A DNA stretch of 64,000 nucleotides from Paramecium tetraurelia (Eukaryota > Ciliophora > Oligohymenophorea > Peniculida > Parameciidae). The notes under the pieces are model-generated. The model was not told the origin of the DNA. It worked only from the letters and a program-made list of their open reading frames with translations, and did no database searches. The stretch is taken from the NCBI RefSeq assembly GCF_000165425.1, contig NW_001799002.1:5699-69698 (forward strand), given 5' to 3'. The translations under genes were made by a program, and so were the position numbers. Of this stretch, positions 23,890 through 36,100 are shown one piece after another; the stretch's first letter is position 1; the number at the start of each line of letters is the position of its first letter.

Positions 23890-24695
23890 GAATATACAAT
23901 AATTATCATATAATATTATTATTATTAAAGAATTCTCTTTTGCACCAAAACAGATTTTAATCATTTCTACTTTTAAATTAAAAGTGCGTGCTTATATGTT
24001 GCTGCCCCAGTTGTGCTTCGGACTATATATAAAACTTTTCTATAAAGGATTATATTATTTAAAATAAGGAATTAGCACCATTCATAATTGTTGGCAAATC
24101 TAAAATATTAAAATTGCTTATAGTCATATTAATAAATAAAATATATATATTGGCAATTAATATTAAGTTGACTAACTTAAATAATTAATATATCAAGCTG
24201 ATTCGACGTTTAATAATGATGAATATAAGAATCATTAAAATTATGCTTCAATTATTTCCAAATCCTATTCATCTTTCCTTGAATCATATTTTTATTAAAT
24301 TCAATTTTGAGTATAAACAACTTCCAAAATATACATAGTTAGCCTTGTTATTTCACTATGCATACATTCCAAGTCATGATTTTAATGTTAGACCCGCATT
24401 ATTTGTAGTATGATCTTCAATTAATTTCATTTAGTCAATTCAAAAATCATATATTAGTCTTGGCTTGAACTGAATTTTCTCTAAAAATATTTCCATTATA
24501 TAATAATAAATATTCCTCACCATAGTCCATTTAACACTGCTTTAATCAAGTGGTTTCTACAATTTAAATCTGATGAAATCTGACGAAATCTGATAAAATC
24601 TGATTGAATTATAAAAGATTTAATAATAGTCCTGTTATAAATATACCAGTTGTCGAAAGAAATTATCATTTAATTGAGTTTGAATCTATAGAATT
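23890..24695. other. Intergenic spacer with a short tandem repeat
   Basis: No gene seen. It holds an imperfect four-copy direct repeat (unit near tgatgaaatc) at about 24569-24606. Confidence 0.5.
24569..24606. repeat. Imperfect 10-bp tandem repeat, four copies
   Basis: Direct repeats of tgatgaaatc, tgacgaaatc, tgataaaatc and a partial fourth. Simple-sequence expansion; no coding frame through it. Confidence 0.7.
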
Positions 24696-25410
24696 ATGAG
24701 AAAAAGATTGATTCTTGCGGTTTTTAAAGTATAAGTAACAATTAATATTGATATAAGTTAATAACATCATATTGATCACTTAAGTCACATTTTATCTCAA
24801 CCATATTTGGGAATGCTCTTAATTTGTATTAGAGTATCACTGTGTATACTCTTCTTTAGAATGCACTTGGGATATCAAAACAAAGAATGCAAAAGTTTAG
24901 ACTGTAGTCAGATTTAAATTTACGACTTTTGTTTGCTACAATCAAAAAAATGCTCATGATCGGGTAAAATTGTGTCAAAGTGTCTCCTTGAAATTAACTG
25001 ACTGGGAACAAATAGCTTCAATGCACTATATAAAACCAATATTGTCAAGCTACAAATGGCACTAATTGTGAACCTATTGATTAACTCTAAGCATATATCT
25101 CATTGAGATCATCTCGTATAGTCGATATCTCATGATATTTATACACATGTGAAATTTATGTTTCACTTGATGGACTATGCATGTGGATATGTGTTTAAGT
25201 CTCATCTTGTGCTCAATACTAAAGCGGAGCCTCAAATTATCCCCCAGCATATTGCTAATTGGTTACTGCTGGTTGTGTTCCATTAACGTGCAGTGCATAA
25301 ACAAATTAGGTGGATTGTATCTAAAAAATGTAATTGGATGCTCTTGGAATTTCAACTCAAATACTTGTGAAGATTATTCACCTTCTTCAAAAAATTATTT
25401 GAACTGCTAG
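24696..25410 (+). pseudogene. Dead paralogue of the Cys-rich surface protein
   Basis: A starting Met with a hydrophobic N-terminus, then scattered pieces similar to the intact Cys-rich gene at 32102-32923. Examples are CKSLDCSQ and a 3' stretch reading LGGLYLKNVIGCSWN followed by NTCEDYSPS, which aligns with the GAPTIGPYLNNVIPCTWD region of the intact gene. TGA codons and frame changes interrupt it several times and no combination of short introns repairs the whole, so it is a relic of the same surface-protein family. Confidence 0.65.
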
Positions 25411-26054
25411 TGACTATTTTGAGTAAAATGATTATTTAAATATAGAACATGAAATATATCAATAATATTGAATAATTGTATTATGGGTAACGTTAATATC
25501 CCTGATATATTAATGAGTATATTCCAAAGTTAGTAAAATTATTTCTCGTAACAATAACGTCATCAAACTCAAAAAGGCTATATTATATTGTTTCTTAAGT
25601 GATGAGATTAGAACTTCAGTCATATTATTTTCTACTCCTGTCTAAAGAGCATAAAAATATTTTTAAAAAAAAAAATTAGATCATCTTAGTTTGGTAATAG
25701 AAAATATAGAAGCATACAACATATATTCTAATGGTAAAAATATTTACATTTTTTAACATTGAAGGGTGATTAGCATTTATTAAGTTATATGTAAAAAACA
25801 ACATAATTCCTTCTCCTGTCTTAATGAAAGCATTCTAAAGAAATCTAAAGCTCTTTAAATCAAAAAGGCGTTCATCAATAAGCTATTTTATAGAACCTGT
25901 GGAATTTCTATCATAATATATTAAACTATTTATATTCCAAATAACAGTGCTAAAAATCTATGTATAGGGTGTTGATTTAAATTGAGAGAAGATCGATGAT
26001 AATATTAAGGAAAACAATTAGGAATATATTAATACATTTAAATTAGGTAGATAA
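25411..26054. other. Intergenic spacer
   Basis: Over 600 bp, AT-rich with a poly-A run near 25670. No supported gene. Confidence 0.5.
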
Positions 26055-27815
26055 TCATGATGGATTTCTGCTAGACATAGGTTGGACGTTAAAAAATAGT
26101 TTGTGGATATCAATTGTTTATTGCTTCAACTGATCGAGAGTTGCATTTTTTAAGAATTTATTCACCTAAGAGGGACAGGTTAGTTCAGGTATTTATAAAG
26201 CCTTTTTGAGTTCAAAAAAATTGATATCCCTATGTTGTTTATTGTTATCAAACTTCAGGTCGAAAATCCTGTTTATGGTCATGCAAATGATGAGTTACAA
26301 TCTTAGTCTAGCGTAAAAGAGTCCATCATCTGAATCTCCCTCTTCATCGATAAACCTATCCAATTCATAATAACAATATTGTAGGCATCTTCTATATGGG
26401 AGTTTAAATTAGTCGAATAGATTTAATTAGGAAGTCTTTGTTATGAATAAATACGTACATCCACAAATGCGCCATCCAAATTCAATTGTCTCCACAACGC
26501 CTTCTCTAAGTAACCAGCATTCACTTATTGACAATCGGCTTCTAAAGATAGGGTATCCAATTTTTTCTACTCTTTTTACATTTAATATTTGAGTTCAGAC
26601 AAGTGATATTTGAATTATTTTGAATTCTTAATAAAGTTATTCCATTCATCCTAAGATACTTTGAGAAAGTTTATTTGATCCTTGATTAGGCCAAGAAATT
26701 CTCGTTTTAGAATAAGGAGCATATTCAAAAGGCATAATCTGGTCCAAAGAATGTATGAATATTGGGCAATAGAATCCAAAGAGTTGATTTGTTCTTCCAT
26801 GATGAAGAACTTGTAATAATGGAAATGCAATTCTCTCCAAATTTGAGGGTAGAGGTTCTTCTCCTAGACGATTAAATTCAAATATCATACTTCGTCAGAT
26901 TTATTATATAATGGCAAAAAATCTGGTGAGGGATTCTGTAATTCCATCAAGAGTTGAGACTGCTTTTGATATCGCGTACTGAAGATTAGAAGTTTAGTTT
27001 TTTCGTTGAATTCTTTCGGCTATGAATTAGCGATAAATTATTACAATTGCCCATTCAGGATTGAAGGCTTCTCGTTTTTTTATCGAAAATTTTATTTTTG
27101 ACAGACTTTATGGTTTATTGTAGAATTGACATATGTGATCGTTATTTGGGACACATTTGAAGACAGTGTGTAAATCTGAGAAAGTAATTCGTTTCTGCTC
27201 AGCCGGTTGCAACATTTTCATAACAAGGGATGATAATTGCTGAGGCATTCTCTTCTTATCCAATTAAGAATAAAATTTATTATATTCATCAAAGGTCTTA
27301 AAGTTATTCAAAACATTTTAAGTTAATAATTAATAGAGCAGACATCCCAACAACCACATATCGATTCCAAGTGAATATTCATTATTTTTGAGATATTCAG
27401 GAGGTGTTAGCTGAAGGTTTGGATAAAATCCAAATACTGAGAGTTTTATTTGGTTATTGGAAATGTAGGTGTTTTATATTGTAAAGCATCGACCTAAGCT
27501 GCCTTATTGGTGTAACACATACAAACCAATCAACAATTACTTAAATAAGTCAGTTATTTCTTCTACTGATAAATTTGCTTTCGATTTTATTAATTCTTCA
27601 AGGGTGGCTCCTTTTGGATCTGGAAAATAATATAATTAGTTTTATTCGAATTCGCATGGTTCTCTCAAGTGCTATCCAGTAATTTTTTGTTCTGACTCAA
27701 AGATTACGAATAATTCTTCGAATATCACCTTTGCGACCAGCATTTTCTCTGAATTGAAATTCTTTGGAGTCAAAATAGCCTTAGTTCTGAAATTGAGTTC
27801 AATTTCTTCAGACAT
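26055..27815 (-). CDS. Pseudokinase with long C-terminal extension
   Basis: 561 residues after introns of 25, 27 and 23 nt, which restore one frame from ATG 27815 to TGA 26055-26057. Residues of about 90-280 carry a protein-kinase C-lobe: a TPPEYLKNNEYSLGIDMW stretch (the APE helix and the conserved Asp of helix F), then WLLGCLLYQLL and a closing region with QPAEQKRITFSDLH. The catalytic loop that should read HRDxKxxN reads GRCFTIQN, and DFG reads VFG. The catalytic base, the phosphate-contacting Lys and the metal-binding Asp are therefore all missing. It should bind but not phosphorylate. The C-terminal 280 residues match no family I recognise, though an acidic DEEGDSDDG patch stands out. 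Confidence 0.8.
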
Positions 27816-27940
27816 TATTATTAATTTAAGGAAAATATATAAATAAACTTAATGAATCTCAATAATTTTGATTATTTATATTGAAAACGAAGATGATTAA
27901 TTTGTATATAATTAAACACTGGTGGTTGTGAAATACTTGT

Positions 27941-28930
27941 TCAAATCCAAACCCAAATCAATATCTTCAAATAAATTAGTATATAATCCAGAAAACATGA
28001 ATTAATTTTATTATCATAACAGTACAATTATGATGTCTAAAGAATTAATGTATCTTTGTTAAGTTTAAATTGTAAAGCAAGTGTCCCTTAATTAAAGAAT
28101 CGAATGTCGATTAAATCGAGTTTTACTTAACCATTCAAAAGATCTGTTAATTGATCCTTCCGATATAAAATATTTTTATACTCCCGCTAATACCAAAAAT
28201 AACCATTCTATCCATTAAAATGTATATTAAGTCTTATATTATCTAATATATCGATTTCAATTACTTTCGCATCCAAGCTTTCAATCACTGCATTTTTGAA
28301 ATTATTCGATCTGAGCCTACAGAATCAAAAATAATTTCATTATGGATAGTACAATTATGATGCTTAAAATAAGTTAGTCTTAGATGTAAACTAATCACCT
28401 CCATCAACTGCTTGTAATAAACCAACTACATAATTCAACTTTATTAATATTATTAGGTCTCATCGTTTGGATGATAGGAATAATGCTCATTTACATATGA
28501 ATATTGCACAAAATCCTTTGGTGTTATTTGCATAAAAATAATATATCAATTCATCATTACTATCTTTACTATTGCTTTCGCTTTTCTTTCCTTGTTGTTC
28601 TTCTGTATTTTCTTATAATTTTCATATCACCTATCAAACTTATTTTATCAGTTTTCTCTGCCAACCTATTAATCCCAATCAAGTTATCACATTGCCTATT
28701 CAAAGTGTATTTTGAATGGCATACTTCAGGTTTGTCTTCATAAATCAAATAATTTGCTCCAAACTAATGCTATAATATTCCTTTTCTACTTTACCACCTT
28801 CCCTTATATGATAATCCCCAATTTTCGATTGATTTCCCTCTCCAGAATACACTATTTGATCTGTCTTGCAATTCTTGGCCAAAGGTATTTCAAACGTATA
28901 CTCAATACCTTCCTTCTTAAATTAATACAT
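27941..28930 (-). CDS. Uncertain, possibly broken, minus-strand gene
   Basis: Pieces of convincing coding sequence on the minus strand. A start reading MYQFKKEGIEYTFEIPLAKN leads through a 29-nt intron into a Cys-containing region. A Ser/Lys/Gln-rich linker follows (SESNSKDSNDE). Then comes a C-terminal part with LDAKVIEIDILDNIRLNIHF, which resembles a Tudor-like or MBT-like beta fold seen in some ciliate ubiquitin hydrolases, though only faintly. Two frame joins near 28.5-28.65 kb cannot be explained by normal short introns, so the gene may be decayed. Two overlapping plus-strand frames here are Ile/Leu/Phe-rich and are mirror shadows. Confidence 0.45.
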
Positions 28931-29029
28931 TTGATAATATTATCATTTAATAAACATATAAATTTAAGCTGAGTTTAGAAAAAGAAAATAAGAGAAATTC
29001 TCAGTTTCTCGGCTTGTATCTCTATATAA

Positions 29030-29563
29030 ATGAAGAGAGAGATACTATTTTTCATGTTGGTTGTGTATATTACATGTTTTAATCAAAATCTAGCTCCAGT
29101 TGATAAAATATTTGTCTATATGAAGGTTTCTGATTGATTCTATTAACCATTTGTTTTGTTACTATTTTTTATACTAAAAGGTCCTTCAACTTGAAGATAG
29201 CTGACTAATTCGTTGGAATAGTTAGATGAACTGATTCCTCTAGCAAAGCTATCAACCATAATAATAGCAGAATTTTAAATTTGATTTGCAAAATTATTGA
29301 TTTGATTGATTTAAATTTCAGAATAATAGTTTCTATTTTCATCTTCCATGATCATTTTGGAATAAGAAATGATATTATTAATAGAATCACTTATTTTATT
29401 GGAAAGATTATCTATTTTAGTAGGAAAATTACATATTTAATCATTAGGATTTTATTAATTATTAGTATGCTAACGTATCTTTTCTCTTAAAATGATTAAT
29501 TACTGTAAATTGGTATCCAATTTGCTCAAAGTAACTTCAATTTAATAAATAGAATTGTTTTGA
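29030..29563 (+). pseudogene. Decayed secreted coiled-coil gene
   Basis: Begins MKREILFFMLVVYITCFNQN, a clear signal peptide, followed by residues similar in spacing to the N-terminus of the trichocyst-type protein at 36601. Coiled-coil-like pieces follow (for example LEQEMILLIESLILLERL). The frame changes at least twice without usable introns. Probably a relic of a secretory-granule protein related to the trichocyst matrix family; the relation is inferred from layout more than from residues. Confidence 0.45.
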
Positions 29564-29821
29564 ATCTCATTAGTTCGAGGCCTAATTATTCTAATTATTG
29601 TTTTACTCTATATTTTCTTCTTGGCCTTCCTCATTAGGATGAATATCATTATTGAATACATTAGCAATTTATTAGCAGCAAGTACTACCCATTTGATTTA
29701 GAGATTGAATTTTTATTTGTTTTTATTTAATTTTAGAAATTTGATAAATTCAATTCATATATCACACCCTATTTCTATTAGTGATAAATATGTGTATTTA
29801 TCATAAATTAATAACTCATAA

Positions 29822-30412
29822 TCATTTCTTTTTTGCAATAATGGACAATATCGCAATTATCCAAGATAGCCCTTTCTCCAATTAACTGATATTATCTTTG
29901 AAGAATTTATTAAATCCTCCATCAATGACCATGAATTTCTTCATATGATAAACTGAAATTTTTTCTAACTCTTCTTTCGATAACTATTTTTATTTAGAAA
30001 CATCCAATTTAAACGGAAACGTAGTGTCACCTTTTTTGAATAAGAATTAAATTTCTATCTCCTGTTTTTAAGTTGTTTCTTACTCTTATTAACTCGATTT
30101 AAATTCATAGTTCTCTTACCCATTGCTGTTTTACTATTATTTGTCAAATTCTATTTTCAGAGATGTGTCTGATAAAACCTATCAATAAATTAAGTCCAAT
30201 ACTTAAAATGCTTCTCGAACCTCAGAATACTTCGCTTCATCTTTCGTTTATGATTCTGGATGATACCTAGATGCCAACTTCAAATAGGCAATCCTTATAT
30301 CGGCTTAAGTTGCTGTATCAGGAATTTTAAGTATTTTATAATAATCCTTAGTGAATTTCGTAAGACCAGAAAATCGATTAAATGCATAATAGAGTCGGTA
30401 GGATCTAAACAT
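29822..30412 (-). CDS. J-domain protein with altered HPD motif
   Basis: 188 residues, one 24-nt intron (30179-30202). The N-terminus MFRSYRLYYAFNRFSG is basic and hydroxyl-rich, like a mitochondrial import signal. A J domain follows immediately: DYYKILKIPDTATQADIR, then LASRYHPES, then EAFQVLSD. J domains stimulate Hsp70 ATPase through an invariant HPD; here it reads HPE, a change that in known J proteins cripples stimulation, so this may be a J-like protein. The intron lies inside the domain and its removal restores EAFQVLSD. A hydrophobic segment (GLSWIIAILSII) sits just before a C-terminal KKK. A start further upstream is possible but less convincing. Confidence 0.85.
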
Positions 30413-30669
30413 TATATTTAAATGAATAATTATTTTTATTCTTAAAACAAATAAATGCCAATATAAGTAATGGGTTTTTAGTTTAATGTATATCCTCATT
30501 AACAAGAAGTGAGATGACAAAGAATTCTAAATTAAAAGAGAAAGATTGACAACAAATTGATTATGAGATTATTCAACCCAATATGAACAAGAGATACCCG
30601 ATTTCTAAGGGGTAAACCTAATGGAATTCCCTATATAACATCTATAATTAAAGTGAATAAATTTATTAT

Positions 30670-31906
30670 ATGTTAAAATAACAAACCTAGCTTAATACAC
30701 CTTCAACTTAATTCACTGCAAGAACTCCAGAAAAGAATATGGCTATAAAGCCTCCCTAAATAGTGCTTTATTTCTCTTATTTTTTAGTAAAGCGATATCT
30801 ATAATTATACTCCTCATGAATCGAGAGGAATTATTTTGCTCCCATATCAATAAAACTATCAGTTGCCAGGAACTCTGATTCCTCAATAAGATGTGTAAGC
30901 AGATATTCAAAGTCCTGCGAGAGGGTACGAAATAAATTCACTAGCAAATATCTCTGACAATATTAAGCATATAACACAGAATCTTGAAGAATTATAAGTT
31001 GAATTGAAGTAAGAAAAACAAAAGCGTTTGGACATTGAAAACAAATTCGAGCAATTGCAATAATAAAACCAAGAGTATTTATAGATCTATAAAAACAGGT
31101 TAGAATAAGAGTTAAATAAATAGAAACAAATATGTAAACAAATGGAGTATTTTAGTAAGGAATTGGAGAGTAAACTATAAAACTAAGTTACCATCACTTC
31201 AAGTCACTCCTCAGTAGAAAATGAGAATTAACAGAATATCTTCAGATAAGTGGAAACCCAAATGATAGAATTAAAAAAACAATTAGAGCAGGAAAAATTA
31301 AAATCCTCTAATGAATCAGATAAACTTATTAAGGAATTCAAGATAATATATCAAGAACAAAAAAATTTAAATCAGAAATTGTTAGATGACAATACTCAAT
31401 TATAAAAAGCAATACGTTCTATTGAGAAGAGTTCGAAGAAAGCGTAAAAGTAATCTTCTAACTTATTGGAAGAGGCAAAGCTTAGGAAAATTGTAGAACT
31501 ATTTTACTTTGATAACAATGAAGAATGCTTGATTCAAATTCCTACTGAACAATAATTGGAAGCCATTAAGATACTCAAGTAAATTTCCTAATCTTAGAAT
31601 TCTAAAACATAGAAGGACTAAACAGACAAGAAATGGAGTGCTAAAAAAGAACTCAAAAACTAATAAGAGTAATTGATAGGGGAAATTAAAGGTCAAATGG
31701 GTAAATTCATTGATCAGAAGGTAAACAAATAATTATATTATAAGAATATTTAACAGAAGGATGTAATCAAATTATAGAAGGAGTCTGCGGAACTGATACG
31801 ATAGTTGGATTAGGTGGAGAGTTATAAGTAGGAGATTGAACAGAGTTCAAAGCATAATTCTCACAAGAATAGTAATGTTTCCTTTAAAAATAATAATTTT
31901 TATTGA
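30670..31906 (+). CDS. Coiled-coil protein, unknown role
   Basis: 395 residues. Introns of 25 nt (30763-30787) and 24 nt (31721-31744). A disordered Pro/Thr/Gln-rich N-terminus (about 95 residues) precedes almost continuous coiled coil rich in Glu, Lys and Gln. One compact stretch in the middle reads LRKIVELFYFDNNEECLIQI. This resembles centrosomal or basal-body filament proteins in composition only; no family assigned. The second intron is a multiple of three without a stop, so its splicing is less certain. Confidence 0.75.
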
Positions 31907-32101
31907 ATTATAAATATTAAAAATTATAATTTCATTTTAAATTTTATGTAAATTAGATAAATGTTAAGAAAAACCTTAAGTCCTGTTTAAAATTATAAAA
32001 ATAATCAAACAATATGGAATATAACTAAATTAATGTACAAATAGTATAAATTTAATCACAAGAATATTTGAACTCAAATTTGTCATTAAAAATAAATAGT
32101 A

Positions 32102-32923
32102 ATGAAATTCATTGCTTTTATCTTGATAATTTGTACAGCCCCTGTTATAAACTCATTATCTTTGGATTTTAGGAACAGTTGCAATTGTTCTGAATTAATC
32201 TATTTAAATGATTGTATAGCTGATAGCTCGGATTGCGTTTGGAATTCCTATACTAGCGAATGTACTGAGACAGCCTGTTCGAGCATAGAACGCTCGAGTC
32301 ACTGTCTATAGTCGTCTTAGAGATGCTATTGGTACAATAAGAAATGCAAAAACTTCTCGTCTTGTGAATCTATTCCAGGGAAAAGTCAATCAGAATGTCT
32401 TTAAGCAAACATTTATTGTCCTGCCTCGAATGGTATTAATTGTTTTTCCACGGATTTCTTACAGAAATGCTCAGATATAAATGATCCAGACATTTGCAAT
32501 GACTATTATTCCTCAAAGGGTAAGTGCATGTGGAATGGTCAGAATTGTATCATACTTAAATCATGTGCAGATTTGTGGACCAACTCAACAAAATCCTGTG
32601 AGTAAAGTGGGTGCTATTTTGATTAATACTCCTATTAATGCCGAGACATGACTTGTTCTTAGCTCGAATTGCAGTCTTAATGTGAATTGGGGGCACCAAC
32701 AATCGGTCCATATTTAAATAATGTCATTCCATGTACTTGGGATACCAATAGTGGGTTGTGCAAAAATGCGAAGCCTTCGGACTACAGCGTTGATCAGTGC
32801 TATACTTACAGTGCAAGGACTTACCATTGGGGCAGTAGCAAGCCTAATAGAGGAGGGTGTGTGCCTTGTGAAAGTTTTATATTTTCAATTATAATCGTGT
32901 CATTGATGACGATTATTATTTGA
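32102..32923 (+). CDS. Cys-rich surface protein with signal peptide
   Basis: 273 residues, no introns. A signal peptide (MKFIAFILIICTAPVINS) leads into Cys-rich modules, each with spaced Cys and a conserved Trp (CVWNS, CYWYNKKC, CMWNGQNC, CTWDTNSGLC). It ends in a hydrophobic C-terminus (FIFSIIIVSLMTIII) that could be a GPI-anchor signal or a membrane anchor. This is the module type of Paramecium surface antigens and their small relatives, which coat the cell and cilia. It is much shorter than immobilisation antigens (over 200 kDa), so probably a mini-antigen. A dead relative lies at 24696-25410. Confidence 0.85.
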
Positions 32924-33171
32924 TGAATATAACAATATCATAAATAAACCTAAACACAAAAGCAAATTTATAAAAATTATAGGATTGCAGTGACATTCCT
33001 TCTTTTTGAAACCTCGATTTAGGAAATTCAAAATATCTTGTGATGCATCCGTGAGTAAAAAGGAGGTGAGGAGGTTGTTAAAGGGAGTCCTTGAGATGAG
33101 GAGGGGGAGGGGGGTTTTATTGAATGAAAGTTGTTTAATTAGGGGCATTATTATAAATTTTTAAATATAAT

Positions 33172-36100
33172 ATGTTAAACGAATTAATCCAGCTATTTTG
33201 CAGCAATGGGACTCATTCCAGTGAGTTGTTTTACAATGCGACGTTGCAATTAAATGAATTCTTGGATAAGAAGGAGATAGTGCGCTGTTTTGCGAGAGTG
33301 TCAGAGAACCTTGGAGATCAATTGGTATAGGATATAGGTGGATAATTCATAGCCAAATCTGAGGAAGGCATCCCATCAGCTTTTTCAGGCGTATATTCGT
33401 GCAAATGAGAGTTTCGATGCTGTCCTATCGGCGATGCTAAGCAGAGGACTGGTGCATCCGAATGTAAGAATTTTTTGTTATATAATATAAGTGGTTGGTG
33501 AGATAGAAGAATGTGAATTCGTTGCAGTCGTTGTTTTTGTCGGAGGGATAGCACTTGGAGGCAGGCAGCGGAGTGGTCAAGAATATGGTGGAGATGTTGT
33601 TAGAGAAGTTGTGTGATTGTAATTTAGCAGTTTGTAAGGCTACGGAATAGGTACTAGTGGTTTAATATTGATTAGACTCTGATATCCTTAATAAGTTTGA
33701 ATTAATATAAGCAATGTCATGCTCAGTTGCCTATGGGGGTTCAATCTCAAGTGGAGCATTTTGCAGAGCAGATGAAGGAAACCAATCAGATAAGACACGA
33801 GTTGAGATTGCGAGAGCCCACCTCCAATGGATTGCCATTTGACAAGTTGGAAGACTTGAAGGATACATAGTGGTAGATGAGAGCTGAGGCCATACAAAGA
33901 ATATATGAGGAACTTTAAGATGTGGTCTTGACTCCATTGCAAGTGGAGGTCTTGTTTGAGCATATTGTAAATTTAGTGAATGATCATAACTTCAATATAG
34001 TGTTAACTACTCTATAGATTATGCAAAGATGTTTGTAGTTCAACATAGTGAAGAGTAGCAACATAGTTAATATATACACTAAGCTAGGGGATTCAAAGTC
34101 AGCAATCAGAACTGCTGTCAGATAAGTGTTGGTCATGTATTTGTAGAAAATTGGGGATGCTGAATTACTGATTCAAATCTTGTAATGGCCCAACAAGAAT
34201 TCTTTCTACAAAGAAGAGTTCTTGGATCTCCTCATTGACTTGGTCCAAAGAAATAAGATGCTGGTAACCTGATTCCTCAATATGCAGCTTTCACAATACC
34301 TCGAGTTGGCCATCAAAGAAGTGGCTCCTTTCCTCGAGGACCAGAAACAGAAACTGCGTTCTAAAGCCATCGAAACCCTTACTCAGTTGGCCACAATCAA
34401 TCAGCCTCTGACCAAGCGAGTGTTCTCACAACTCGGCATCACTGAAGATCTCTTCAACCAAATCGATGTCAGTACTGCCTCCTCCAACAAGTCCGATCTC
34501 CCCCAATTGCGATTCAAAAAAGAACAAAGGGAACAGAGAGACCCAAAGGAACAATACACTCAATCTTTGCCTGAACCCAAGAATCTGTAATAATTTGATA
34601 TACCCATCTTCCAATCACAATAACAAGGATACGTGCCCACCATCATCTCCCAACCCTAAAAACAACAAAGGAGTGCCCAAAAACCAGAATCTCACCCTCA
34701 ATCTTCCAGTGTCGAATTCAGACACGTTCAACAACAACAGGAGTACAACCAACCTCCAGCCACTCAACAAAGCAAACCCTTCAGAATAGTTAAAAATCCC
34801 CAACAAGACATCCCAGATCAAGACACCGGTCTCACCTACACCAAACCCTTCCAAAGGAAACCCAAGACTGAAGCCGATAAAACATTCTAACCCATCTATT
34901 TGGATTCCGTCCTCCCTTTGGATCAACCTGAATCTGTCCTAAAGACCCTATTGAATGAACTCAGATACGACGATTGGATTAGATAGTTTGAAGCCCTCAA
35001 CAATCTAAGAAGGTTGGCCAAACACAATACTGAATTACTCAAAAAATCCATTAATTTTCCACAAATTCTGCAAGAAATGGTCAAACAAATCGAAAACCTA
35101 AGGAGTGGAGTCTCCAAAAATGCTTTGATTTCTCTCTAGGAACTTAGTGATATCTACAAGAAAGACTTAGATTGCATTATGGATCAAGCACTTCAGAAAC
35201 TCATCAAAAAGGCTATTGATCTCAACGCATTCATAAGCGATGAAGTCAGAAAAGCCACAATTTCATTACTGCAAAACTGTACCGAATCCAAATCTATATC
35301 TCTGATATCCCAAGTCTATCAAAGCAAATCCATCGCAATCAAAGTGAACATCTGCTATGCCTTGAATAATCTATTGGATCCCAATAAGCAACAGTTCGAA
35401 AAGATGCTGCAAATCCTTTGCATCTATGTTTGTGACCAAAGCCAAGAAGTGAGACAAGTCGCCAAAGAAGGATTGCTTAGTTTAATGAGTTAAATCGATA
35501 AAAGGGAACTAGAATCCCTGATTATCAAATTGGCACCTGATGGAGAATGCAAGCGTATAATGACAATCATAAACGGTGAATCTACCACCACTTCAGAATT
35601 TAGAAAATTTGGTGCTACATTAATAGAAGGAAGCCAGAACTACTGAACTCAGAAATAGGACACCCAATAACAAGAAATTGTCAGCTGATTTTGAATAAAT
35701 GCCGAATTATATGAATCAGGCTGAAATAGCAAAGGATTGGAAGTAGAAGAAGGAGGCTATTGATTGGCTCTGCACTTTTGCAAAAAAAGAGGCTCAAGCT
35801 TTGAATGGCCATAAATATTCCAATAAGTTCTTGGATTTGTTGTGTAAACTTATAGATGATGGAAATAAAAACATAGCTCTGTATACCTGCGAATAGTTCA
35901 TCCAATTAGTTGAACCACTTAAAGTATTCTAATTAATTACTATCATTTAGCTTCCTCTATAAAACAACTATGTTAACATATGGAATGGGGTCTTTAAAGT
36001 TGTCTCGTCGACAAATAACTCAGTAAGGTAATCAGCTGAATCACTATTTCACGAACTTATGATACATATTGACATTCAATATTCATTACCTTAAATCTAA

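Noticed and set aside
28504-28972. Two hydrophobic plus-strand frames that look like membrane proteins
   Set aside because: They are the mirror of Glu/Lys/Asn-rich coding pieces on the minus strand; such antisense frames are always Leu/Ile/Phe-rich in this genome.
32900-33148. Minus-strand 82-codon frame overlapping the end of the Cys-rich gene
   Set aside because: It overlaps a confident gene end, mixes Leu/Ile/Phe-rich and Pro runs as antisense frames do, and the plus strand of the same place also holds an open basic frame. Neither is convincing.
33318-35117. Several minus-strand frames opposite the TOG protein
   Set aside because: Shadows of a 1,010-residue conserved gene on the plus strand; no start context, domain or intron support.
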